DNA of 47,512 bases, taken from an uncultured Acetatifactor sp. Its GTDB lineage: Bacteria; Bacillota; Clostridia; Lachnospirales; Lachnospiraceae. Within the stretch, counting starts at the first letter, position 1, and every line of letters starts with the position of its first letter. The notes beneath the pieces were generated by a model. That model saw nothing but the letters and a program-made list of their open reading frames with translations, did no database searches and was not told where the DNA came from. The stretch covers positions 70,114-117,625 of the forward strand of contig CAJUFB010000002.1 in assembly GCA_910585805.1 (NCBI GenBank), read 5' to 3'. Shown here piece after piece: positions 16,950 to 24,677 of this stretch. The translations under genes and the position numbers were made by a program.

Positions 16950-18482
16950 ATGGCACCAGAAGGTTCAAACACACAGCCCTATGACGGGAGAGATCCTTAC
17001 ATTTTCATCAGCTATGCGCACCGAAACAGGGATGAGGTTCTGGAAATCATCGGACGTATGCAGGCTGAGGGCTGCCGAGTTTGGTACAACGAAGGGATTG
17101 ATCCGGGTGCGGAAGAGGCAGAGCATATTGCGGAACAGTTGGCTGATTGCGGTTATTTTATCGCCTTTCTCTCGCCGGAATATCTGGAATCGGCCGACTG
17201 CCTGGATGAACTTATCTTTGCCCGCGACAAAGAGAAAAACCGCCTGTTGGTTTATCTGAGCAATGTTGTGCTGCCGGACGGAATCAGTATGCGCATCAAC
17301 CGTCTGCAGGCCATCCATAAATACGCCTACGGACAGGAGGAATTCTACGAACGCCTCTTCCAGGCGAAAGGACTCAGAAGCTGCATAGTATCCTCTGTCC
17401 CCGGGACGGAATGTGTCTCCCCCCATATATCGGCTTTCCTTCCTGAATCGGAAGAAACGATACCGGATGGCCAGAGGGGACATAATGCCGGGGATGAAGC
17501 ATCTTCTGCCACCCATTTCAGGACAGCGCCCGGGAAGCGCAGGAAACTGCTGCTTGTACCCATAGCAGTCTGTATCCTTCTGGCTGTGCTGATTCCATCT
17601 CTGTTCCCCAACAGCGGGACAGATGAGGAAGCACTGTTTCTGGATCCGGCTGACTTAAACGGACTGTCCTTCGGAATGCCGCCAGGTGAGGTGCGGGAAA
17701 TCATGGCTGTCTCCGGCGCCACGGAAGCGGATACGGAGTATACCTGTTATGGGACACTGTGGGTGCAATATGACCCCGGCACAATGAAATTCAACGGAAG
17801 CGATGTGGATGCCATGTCTGCCGAATTTGGTCCGGACGGGCTGTATGCATTCCACTACCGGCTGGCCGCCTGTCAGGGCAACGAGACCATTCAAACACTG
17901 AAAAACAAATACGGCAAACCAATCAGGCCATGTATCTATTATGACGAATGGGATTTGGAGGGCAACATTACTCTCAAATATATCTACGAGGAAGAGGAAG
18001 AAGGCGATAACATATGGTTTATCATTCCTTATGAGTCCTACTTCGATATGCGGGATTTCACCTGGGGTATGTCCCCCGCAGAGGCTCAGAAGGCCGAAAG
18101 TAACCGCAGCGACTCCCTTACATTGACGAAAACAGAAACATACAGTGACGGCTATCCGCATCAATACTACGAAGGCGAATGGAAACTTCACGGCAATACG
18201 GTCAATCAGGCAGCGCTCTTGTATATTTCCGATCGGCTTGTTGCAATAAGTTATATCCTGCCAGGCGCTTCCTTTGATTCCGTTGCCGCGGATTTGACAG
18301 CTCTTTATGGAGAAGGGACAGATATGAATAAAGACGGCAGCGCCTTCGCCTGGCAGATCATGATGACGCAGCCTGATGTCCCTGACGAAATTCGAATCGT
18401 ACTCGGGGCGTCCAGGACAGAAGACGGCGTGCTGATGAGGCTGTTGGATGTAGACCGTTATAGCGCTCTCACCGGAAAATAG
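16950..18482 (+). CDS. TIR domain membrane protein, paralog 1
   Basis: A 510-residue protein with three parts. Residues 16-145 form a TIR domain: YIFISYAHRNRDEVLEIIGR, GCRVWYNEGIDPG, then FIAFLSPEYLESADCLDEL, in which Glu87 sits where TIR NADases carry their catalytic glutamate. A disordered stretch leads to one membrane helix (about 199-219, LLLVPIAVCILLAVLIPSLF) preceded by KRRK, so the TIR side is cytoplasmic. The outer part (about 225-510) holds two copies of a motif ending in GMPPGEVREIM and WGMSPAEAQKAE, each introducing a beta-rich module. AAAGGAGG precedes the ATG. TIR domains hydrolyse NAD or signal through it; an outer sensor controlling an inner TIR enzyme is inference. The outer domain is not one I can name. 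Confidence 0.85.
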   Translation: MAPEGSNTQPYDGRDPYIFISYAHRNRDEVLEIIGRMQAEGCRVWYNEGIDPGAEEAEHIAEQLADCGYFIAFLSPEYLESADCLDELIFARDKEKNRLLVYLSNVVLPDGISMRINRLQAIHKYAYGQEEFYERLFQAKGLRSCIVSSVPGTECVSPHISAFLPESEETIPDGQRGHNAGDEASSATHFRTAPGKRRKLLLVPIAVCILLAVLIPSLFPNSGTDEEALFLDPADLNGLSFGMPPGEVREIMAVSGATEADTEYTCYGTLWVQYDPGTMKFNGSDVDAMSAEFGPDGLYAFHYRLAACQGNETIQTLKNKYGKPIRPCIYYDEWDLEGNITLKYIYEEEEEGDNIWFIIPYESYFDMRDFTWGMSPAEAQKAESNRSDSLTLTKTETYSDGYPHQYYEGEWKLHGNTVNQAALLYISDRLVAISYILPGASFDSVAADLTALYGEGTDMNKDGSAFAWQIMMTQPDVPDEIRIVLGASRTEDGVLMRLLDVDRYSALTGK

Positions 18483-18523
18483 CCTTATATTTTGTTGATA
18501 TTACGCATAAGCAAGGAGTGGAT

Positions 18524-20188
18524 ATGACGATGGCGGATTCAGAGATACAGCCCTACCAGGGAAACGAACCTTATATTTTCATCAGTTATGCGCACCGGAA
18601 TCGGGAGGATGTTCTTGCAGTCGCGGCGCGAATGCAGGCGGAAGGCTGCCGGGTTTGGTACGATGAAGGAATCAGCCCGGGTACAGAACGGGCTGAACAT
18701 ATTGCGGAACGGCTGACCGGCTGCGATTACTTTATCGCCTTTCTCTCGCCGGAATATCTGGAGTCGGCCAACTGTCTGGATGAACTCAACGTTGCCCGGG
18801 ACAAGGAGAAAAACCGCCTGTTGATTTATCTAAGCAATATCACGCTGCCAGGCGGAATCAGCATGCGTGTCAACCGTCTGCAGGCCATCCATAAATACGC
18901 CTGCGGACAGGAAGAATTTTACAAGCGTCTCTTCCTGGCGAAAGGGCTCAGTTGCTGCATGGTATCCGCTGCCTCTGGGCCGGAAGGCGTCTCCCCCCAT
19001 GTGCCGGATTCTCCTCCGGAACCGGAGAAAAAGATACAGGAGCTCCAGGGCAGACAGGATACAGCGAAAGGAACATCTGCTGCCGCGCATTCCGGGGCAG
19101 TTTTCGGGAAGCGCCGAAAACTGCTTCTCCTTGTGCCAACGGCTGTCTGTATCCTTCTGGCTTTGCTGATCTTGTCTTTGGCTGGCAACAACAGGGCAGA
19201 TGAGGAAGCGCCTCCGGATGCCAATCCAGCATATTCGACGGCTTCCGCGCTAATGCTGGATTCGGCTGACTTAAACAGGCTGTCTTTCGGAATGTCGCCG
19301 GACGAAGTCCGGGAAATCATGACTGCCGCCGGAGCCGCGGAAACAACTACATTCTATAACCCTTATGGGATACTGACTGTGGCATATGACAGCGTTACGG
19401 CGGAATTCTTTGGTTGTGAGATAGTATCCCTGACAGCTTTATTCAATTCAGACGGGCTGCAGCAACTCTTATACTATGTTCCTCAGAACAACGAAATTCC
19501 TCAGACACTGAGAGTTAAGTATGGCGAACCGGACAGCGTGTACACAGACTGCGACAAGTGGGATTTGGGAGACGATTTCATTCTCATGTATTACTACTAT
19601 AACGGTATTGACGGCATAACGATCGGCTTCTCCTATGGTTCCTACCTTGATATGCGGAATTTTTCCTGGGGTATGTCCCCCGCAGAGGCTAAGGAGGCCG
19701 AAGCCAGCCGGTTCGACTCCCTTACGCTGATAGAAAGCGATATAGACAGCGAGGGTTATCCGTTCGAAACCTATGAGGGCGAATGGGAGATTCTCGGCAA
19801 TCCGGTCAGTCAGCTGTCTCTCATTTACAGGGCTGATCAGCTTGTTGAGATGAAATATATCCTGACGGGAGCTTCCCTTGATTCCGTCGCTGCAGATTTG
19901 ACGGTTCTCTATGGAGAAGGGACGGACCAGAACAGGATGGACGGCACCATGAGCTGGCGGATCATGATGATGCAGCCGGATGGCGGCGAAATTCCCATCG
20001 CATTTTCAGCATCCAGGGTAAAAAACGGCGTGCTGATGACATGGCAGGACTGGGAGCGCTGTCAGGCGTACTGCAGACCTCCAGGATTTTCAGTGATGCC
20101 TCAGGGAAAATACCCGGCTGGTGGTCTGCAGTCGGGTTGTACTGCAAATTCAACCGATGCGCAGTATAATACCGCAGCGGAACTATAA
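18524..20188 (+). CDS. TIR domain membrane protein, paralog 2, with repeat-extended C-terminus
   Basis: A 554-residue paralog of its neighbours: TIR domain (YIFISYAHRNREDVLAVAAR, GCRVWYDEGISPG, FLSPEYLESANCLDEL), linker, membrane helix after RRK (LLLLVPTAVCILLALLILSL) and an outer region with SFGMSPDEVREIMTAAGAAE and SWGMSPAEAKEAEASR. The frame also allows a GTG at 18518, but AAGGAG at 18513-18518 overlaps it; ATG 18524 is chosen. The protein should end near DWERC, as the paralogs do after DRYSALTGK and DRYQKLIG, but from about 20069 the frame runs into a dispersed palindromic repeat that supplies some 38 extra residues before the stop. It follows paralog 1 by 41 bases and is probably co-transcribed. 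Confidence 0.85.
   Translation: MTMADSEIQPYQGNEPYIFISYAHRNREDVLAVAARMQAEGCRVWYDEGISPGTERAEHIAERLTGCDYFIAFLSPEYLESANCLDELNVARDKEKNRLLIYLSNITLPGGISMRVNRLQAIHKYACGQEEFYKRLFLAKGLSCCMVSAASGPEGVSPHVPDSPPEPEKKIQELQGRQDTAKGTSAAAHSGAVFGKRRKLLLLVPTAVCILLALLILSLAGNNRADEEAPPDANPAYSTASALMLDSADLNRLSFGMSPDEVREIMTAAGAAETTTFYNPYGILTVAYDSVTAEFFGCEIVSLTALFNSDGLQQLLYYVPQNNEIPQTLRVKYGEPDSVYTDCDKWDLGDDFILMYYYYNGIDGITIGFSYGSYLDMRNFSWGMSPAEAKEAEASRFDSLTLIESDIDSEGYPFETYEGEWEILGNPVSQLSLIYRADQLVEMKYILTGASLDSVAADLTVLYGEGTDQNRMDGTMSWRIMMMQPDGGEIPIAFSASRVKNGVLMTWQDWERCQAYCRPPGFSVMPQGKYPAGGLQSGCTANSTDAQYNTAAEL
20069..20177 (+). repeat. Dispersed palindromic repeat, copy 2, inside the 3' end of TIR paralog 2
   Basis: Begins TACTGCAGACCTCCAGG, contains CCCGGCTGGTGGTCTGCAGT and ends in GTTGTACTGCAAATTCAACC plus a GCGCAGTA tail shared with copy 1. 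It supplies the last codons of the preceding gene and stops 24 bases before the next TIR start. Confidence 0.85.
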
Positions 20189-20201
20189 ATAAGGAGCGAC
20201 T

Positions 20202-21740
20202 ATGATGATGACAGATTTCAATATACAGCCATACCGCGGAAACGAACCCTATGCTTTCATCAGTTACGCACACCGGAATAAGACAGAAGTTCTCACGATC
20301 ATCGGACGGATGCAGGCGGAAGGCTGCCGGATATGGTATGACGAAGGGATCGATCCGGGCACGGAGTGGGCGGAGCATATTGCGCAGCAATTGACCGGCT
20401 GCGATTACTTTATCGCCTTTCTCTCCCCCGAATATCTGGAGTCAACCAACTGCCTGGATGAGCTCAGCTTTGCCCGGGACAGGAAGAAAGAGTGCCTGTT
20501 GGTCTATCTAAGCAATGTTACGATGCCGGACGGGGTTCACATGCGCGCAAACCGTCTGCAGGCCGTCCGTAAGTATGCCTGTCGACAGGAGGAATCTTTT
20601 TACAGGCAGCTTTTCCAGGCCAAAGGACTCAGCCGCTGCATGGACTCAGCCGTCCGCCCTGGGGCAGCATCCGGGATACACAGAAAACTGCCCTTCCTCG
20701 CAGCCGCAGTCGTCTGCGTACTTCTGGCTGTGCTTGTGTTTTCCCGCCCCAATGACAGAGGCACGGGAGAGGAACAGGGAAACGAACAGCCAAAAGCCCT
20801 TACGCTTACACTGGATCCGGCTGACTTAAGCGGGCTGTCCTTCGGAATGTCGCCGGAAGAGGTGCGGGAAATCATGACTGCTGCCGGAGCCAGAACAACG
20901 AGTACATACTATTCCGAGGAGGGAATTCCGATCACGGAATATATTCCTTCCGGCAGAAATTATGGGGCCGCGGCTGAGGGCTCCGTCAGCGTGGAACAGT
21001 TCATCGGGAAAGAAGTCCAGCTTCTGGACGTTTCCTTTGATGCCGAGGGACTATTTATGCTCTATTACCAGTTAGATGCATCTCAGGATCCGGACCGCTC
21101 AGTGTTTCTGAAAACGCTGAATGACAAATATGGTGAACCAGTCAGCGCGTTTCCTTCCTTTGAGGATCCTTCTTTTTACAGGTGGGATCTGGATGCCGAT
21201 ATTTCTCTCCGATATTTTCCATGCCCTGGTACGAGAACAGATGTAGTGACGATTTCCGTTTCCTACAATTTCTATGTCGATATGCGCAGTTTTTTCTGGG
21301 GCATGTCCCCTGCGGAAGCTCTGGAAGCCGAAGCCACGGAAATCTCCCCCCTCAAGCTGACAGAGAGCAGCGTGAATGACTTCGGCTATCCGTACCAGCA
21401 GTATGAAGGAGAATGGGAAGTTGGCGGACATCCAACAGGTTGGCTGGTGCTCAGCTACGCGGACGATCAGCTTGTCATGATGCAATACCCTCTGTTAAGA
21501 GGCTCCTTTGAGCAGGTTGTTGCAGATTTGGACATTCTATATGGAGAAAACGCAAGATCCGCTGTAGCAGATGACGGCAGCATCGCATGGCGGATCGCAG
21601 GGTATCAGGATAGCAATAACACTCCGATTCCCATCGCAATCTCTGCAACCCGATTTGAGGAAGGAGTCCTTATGACACTTATTGACGCAGACCGCTATCA
21701 GAAACTCATTGGAAATCAGACTGACCAACCATCCCCCTGA
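20202..21740 (+). CDS. TIR domain membrane protein, paralog 3
   Basis: A 512-residue member of the same array. TIR domain: YAFISYAHRNKTEVLTIIGR, GCRIWYDEGIDPGTEWAEHI (the only paralog keeping the usual Trp at this spot), FLSPEYLESTNCLDEL with the candidate catalytic Glu. The linker between TIR and membrane helix (LPFLAAAVVCVLLAVLVFS) is about 40 residues shorter than in the other two. The outer part repeats SFGMSPEEVREIMTAAGA and FWGMSPAEALEAEA. AAGGAG lies 5 bases before the ATG, 13 bases after the paralog 2 stop. The array ends with a long hairpin shared with ftsH. Role is unknown; membrane-tethered TIR signalling is the best guess. Confidence 0.85.
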   Translation: MMMTDFNIQPYRGNEPYAFISYAHRNKTEVLTIIGRMQAEGCRIWYDEGIDPGTEWAEHIAQQLTGCDYFIAFLSPEYLESTNCLDELSFARDRKKECLLVYLSNVTMPDGVHMRANRLQAVRKYACRQEESFYRQLFQAKGLSRCMDSAVRPGAASGIHRKLPFLAAAVVCVLLAVLVFSRPNDRGTGEEQGNEQPKALTLTLDPADLSGLSFGMSPEEVREIMTAAGARTTSTYYSEEGIPITEYIPSGRNYGAAAEGSVSVEQFIGKEVQLLDVSFDAEGLFMLYYQLDASQDPDRSVFLKTLNDKYGEPVSAFPSFEDPSFYRWDLDADISLRYFPCPGTRTDVVTISVSYNFYVDMRSFFWGMSPAEALEAEATEISPLKLTESSVNDFGYPYQQYEGEWEVGGHPTGWLVLSYADDQLVMMQYPLLRGSFEQVVADLDILYGENARSAVADDGSIAWRIAGYQDSNNTPIPIAISATRFEEGVLMTLIDADRYQKLIGNQTDQPSP

Positions 21741-21800
21741 GGCACTTCGGGTATCCGGCATACTCCGGTAACTGCTTAAATGTACTTAACTGATGATGCC

Positions 21801-21865
21801 TGAATGAACGGGGCTGTCGGAAAATGTTGTCAGCATACAGCCTTTTCCCGACAGCCCCTCATTCA
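21801..21865. terminator. Long hairpin between convergent TIR array and ftsH
   Basis: Arms 21801-21824 and 21843-21865 (TGAATGAACGGGGCTGTCGG pairs with CCCGACAGCCCCTCATTCA) form a stem of about 22 bp with an 18-base loop. The right arm overlaps the ftsH stop codon. Runs of only four A or T flank the loop side, so termination in either direction is inferred from position. Confidence 0.65.
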
Positions 21866-24184
21866 ATCTATTCTTCCATTGGAAAACCTTCCTGTCACAT
21901 GTTCCTTTTCCTGTGGCGCTTCCTGGCTTTCTCCGGCTTCCGTCTCCATATCTTCTGCCTGATGCTCCGGCTCTGCCTGCTTTGCTTCCTTCTCCGCAGC
22001 CGCCTTTTCACTCTCCGGCACATCCACCGGCTCAGGTATTTCCACCGGCCCGGGCATCTGAATCACTCCGGAATATGCTCCCGTGGCTGCTTCTCCGGTC
22101 TCTTCAGACGGTTCCTCCTTCCGCGGCTCCTGATCTGCATGCAACTCCGCTTTGGGCTGCTCCTGAACGGAAGGAACAGTCTCTCCCTTCTTCTCCCCGT
22201 CAGATTCCTCCGGCTCCGGCAGTCCCTTCTCCTTACGGAAAATCGCCATGAATTCCTTGCCGGTGATGGTCTCTTTCTCAATCAGGAACTCCGCCAGCTT
22301 ATCCATGATCTGACGGTTCTCCCGCAGCAGCCCCAGGGCCTTGTCATAGCTTTCCTTCAGGATCTCCACCACTTCTTTATCAATCTCCGCCGCAGTGGTG
22401 TCGCTGCAGTTCAATGCCGTCCGGCCTTCCAGATACTGACTCTCCACCGTGGCCAGCCCTACCAGGCCGAAACGCCTGCTCATCCCGTAGCGCGTCACCA
22501 TATTCCGTGCAATATCCGTCGCTTTTTCGATATCATTTGCAGCACCGGTGGTGACGGTTTCAAACACAATCTCCTCCGCCGCACGGCCGCCTACCAGGCC
22601 AACCAGCATATCGCGCAGTTCCGCCTCGGTATTCAGATATTTCTCTTCTTCCGGCACATGCATGACATACCCCAACGCTCCCATGGTACGGGGCACAATG
22701 GTAATCTTCTGCACCGGCTCGGAATTCTTCTGAAGGGCGCTGATCAAAGCATGGCCTACCTCGTGATAGGACACGATCTTCCGCTCTTCTTTACTCATGA
22801 TGCGGTCTTTCTTCTCCTTACCAACCAGAACCACTTCCACGGCATCAAACAGATCCTTCTGGCAGACGTAATCCCGTCCCTCTTTTACCGCATTGATGGC
22901 AGCCTCGTTGATCATATTGGCAAGGTCGGAGCCCACCGCGCCGCTGGTTGCCAGAGCAATGGCATCCAGATCCACGGTCTCGTCCATCTTCACATCCTTG
23001 GCATGCACTTTCAGGATCTCCACACGCCCTTTCAGATCAGGCTTATCCACGATAATCCGCCTGTCGAAACGTCCCGGGCGCAGAAGCGCCTTATCCAGAA
23101 TCTCGGGCCGGTTGGTTGCGCCCAGGATCAGGATACCCTTGGAACTGTCAAAACCGTCCATCTCGGACAGCAGCTGGTTCAGCGTCTGCTCCCGCTCCTC
23201 GTTTCCGCCGCCGTATTTGGAATCACGGCTCCGCCCGATGGCATCAATCTCGTCGATAAATATGATACAGGGCGCGTTCTTCGTCGCTTCCTTGAACAGG
23301 TCTCGCACACGGCTGGCGCCCACGCCTACGTACAGCTCTATAAAATCGGAACCTGTCAGGGAGAAGAACGGTACATGCGCTTCCCCGGCCACTGCCTTTG
23401 CCAGCAAAGTCTTGCCGGTACCGGGAGGTCCCACCAGCAGAGCACCCTTTGGCAGCCTGGCGCCGATTTTGGAATACTTCCCGGGATTGTGAAGGAAATC
23501 CACCACCTCCACCAGGGATTCCTTCGCCTCATCCTCGCCTGCCACATCCTTAAAGGTGACTCCGGTCTCCTTCTGCACGTAGACCTTCGCATTGCTCTTG
23601 CCTACACCCAGAGGCCCTCCGGAGCCGCCCATCTTTTTGAAAACCACTCCCAGCAGTATCCACATGAGCACCACCGGCAGTATCACATACAGCAGAATAT
23701 CCAGAATCCTGCCGGAATTGTCGCTCAGAACCCGGCTTCCGTCTATGCCGTGCTCCTCCATGCGCGCTGTGAGCGTATCCAGGTCTTCCATAATAATGGT
23801 GGAATATGTCACCGGCGTATTGCCGTAAAACGGATATGCCGGCATGGCGGTGGGCGCATTGTCAGGCTCCTGTGCATCTTTCTTCAGGGTAAACAGAATC
23901 TGCCCCGTGCTCTGCACCTCCACTGCCTCCACTTCATCCGCATTCACATGCTCCAGGAATTTCGTGTAGCTGACTTCCTGGGAATTTCCACTGCCTCCGA
24001 ACAGTAAGTTCCAAAGCATAAAAACCAACAGCACCGTGCTCAGTGCCGCCAGCAGTACCATCATGATATTCGGCCTTCTGGGCGGCTGGTTCCCGTTTCC
24101 GTTGCCGCCGTTATTGCCGGGTCCTCCCTGGCCGCCGTTATTATATCCGCCGCCGTTATCGTACTGGTTCATTTGATTGTCCAT
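21863..24184 (-). CDS. ftsH: ATP-dependent zinc metalloprotease FtsH
   Basis: A 773-residue membrane AAA+ protease that unfolds and degrades membrane and regulatory proteins. Order: Asn/Gly-rich N-terminus, membrane helix (about 40-62), extracytoplasmic domain, second helix (about 160-182), AAA+ module with Walker A LVGPPGTGKTLLAKAVAG, pore loop residues in FIELYVGVGASRVRDLF, Walker B CIIFIDEIDAIGRSRDS and arginine fingers in LRPGRFDRRIIV, then the zinc protease HEVGHAL (most homologs have HEAGH). A Glu/Pro-rich tail of about 130 residues after IFRKEKGLPEPEE is unusually long and probably disordered. GGAG precedes the ATG. HflK/HflC, its known modulators, are at the left of the window. Confidence 0.97.
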   Translation of the reverse strand: MDNQMNQYDNGGGYNNGGQGGPGNNGGNGNGNQPPRRPNIMMVLLAALSTVLLVFMLWNLLFGGSGNSQEVSYTKFLEHVNADEVEAVEVQSTGQILFTLKKDAQEPDNAPTAMPAYPFYGNTPVTYSTIIMEDLDTLTARMEEHGIDGSRVLSDNSGRILDILLYVILPVVLMWILLGVVFKKMGGSGGPLGVGKSNAKVYVQKETGVTFKDVAGEDEAKESLVEVVDFLHNPGKYSKIGARLPKGALLVGPPGTGKTLLAKAVAGEAHVPFFSLTGSDFIELYVGVGASRVRDLFKEATKNAPCIIFIDEIDAIGRSRDSKYGGGNEEREQTLNQLLSEMDGFDSSKGILILGATNRPEILDKALLRPGRFDRRIIVDKPDLKGRVEILKVHAKDVKMDETVDLDAIALATSGAVGSDLANMINEAAINAVKEGRDYVCQKDLFDAVEVVLVGKEKKDRIMSKEERKIVSYHEVGHALISALQKNSEPVQKITIVPRTMGALGYVMHVPEEEKYLNTEAELRDMLVGLVGGRAAEEIVFETVTTGAANDIEKATDIARNMVTRYGMSRRFGLVGLATVESQYLEGRTALNCSDTTAAEIDKEVVEILKESYDKALGLLRENRQIMDKLAEFLIEKETITGKEFMAIFRKEKGLPEPEESDGEKKGETVPSVQEQPKAELHADQEPRKEEPSEETGEAATGAYSGVIQMPGPVEIPEPVDVPESEKAAAEKEAKQAEPEHQAEDMETEAGESQEAPQEKEHVTGRFSNGRID

Positions 24185-24440
24185 AGTAACTCCGTTTCCT
24201 GTTTGCCTCTCTGCTCTTAAGTCTCATTGCCATTATAGATAGAACCAGTTGATAAATCAATAGCATATTTGTGAAAAAAACAAATTATCTCTTAAAGATT
24301 TCTAAACTTTTTACCCTGCTCCCTCCTCTGTCAAAGCCGTTTCTTCCCATCTTTCCATTCATTCATTTCCGTTTTTTTCGTCATTGTTGCATAATTTCAA
24401 TTTTGAATCAGTTTCGAAATTAGTTCAGATTAAAAACTTG

Positions 24441-24468
24441 TTGCACCCCGCATTGGATGTGTTATAGC
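24441..24468 (+). promoter_or_regulatory. Probable promoter of the antisense RNA opposite the Hol-Tox gene
   Basis: -35 TTGCAC (24441-24446), 16-base spacer, -10 TATAGC (24463-24468), predicted start near 24475. The remaining 24185-24440 stretch is AT-rich leader of ftsH with no gene seen. Confidence 0.45.
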
Positions 24469-24474
24469 AGAAAA

Positions 24475-24575
24475 AAGGGAAAGCCATAGAAGCGGCTCTA
24501 CCCTCCGAGTTACAGTTGCTTACCTCATATGAGGCCAGCCGTCACTATCGGTAGTAGTGGCGGCTATTTCTTTCC
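24475..24575 (+). ncRNA. Putative type I antitoxin RNA
   Basis: A predicted transcript of about 100 nt starts after the promoter at 24441-24468 and ends in the stem GCCGTCACTA/TAGTGGCGGC (24538-24564) followed by TATTTCTTTCCC. Its 3' end overlaps the 3' end of the convergent toxin gene, the layout of TxpA/RatA-like type I modules. Inferred from promoter, hairpin and overlap only. Confidence 0.45.
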
Positions 24576-24659
24576 CTTAAAAATCTGATAAAGCAGACTG
24601 ATAAGGGCAACAATGAACGTACAGAATAAAAAGAAATCGTAAAATCTGCTCATCGTCAT
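24564..24659 (-). CDS. Hol-Tox family small hydrophobic toxin
   Basis: A 31-residue protein starting MTMSRFYDFFLFCTFIVALI and ending in LYQIFKGKK: a short polar N-terminus, one membrane-spanning stretch and a basic tail. This is the pattern of the putative holin-like toxin (Hol-Tox) family widespread in Clostridia, thought to act like TxpA-type type I toxins by inserting in the membrane. A possible promoter overlaps the end of the upstream ABC gene on the minus strand: -35 CGGACA (24701-24706), 17 bases, -10 TATTAA (24678-24683). The ribosome site is weak (GATGGCGG), as is usual for such toxins. Toxicity is family inference. Confidence 0.7.
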   Translation of the reverse strand: MTMSRFYDFFLFCTFIVALISLLYQIFKGKK

Positions 24660-24677
24660 AGACCGCCATCACTGATT

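Noticed and set aside
21824..24007. 727-codon open frame on the plus strand
   Set aside because: It is fully antisense to ftsH, rich in His/Leu/Arg as expected of a shadow frame.
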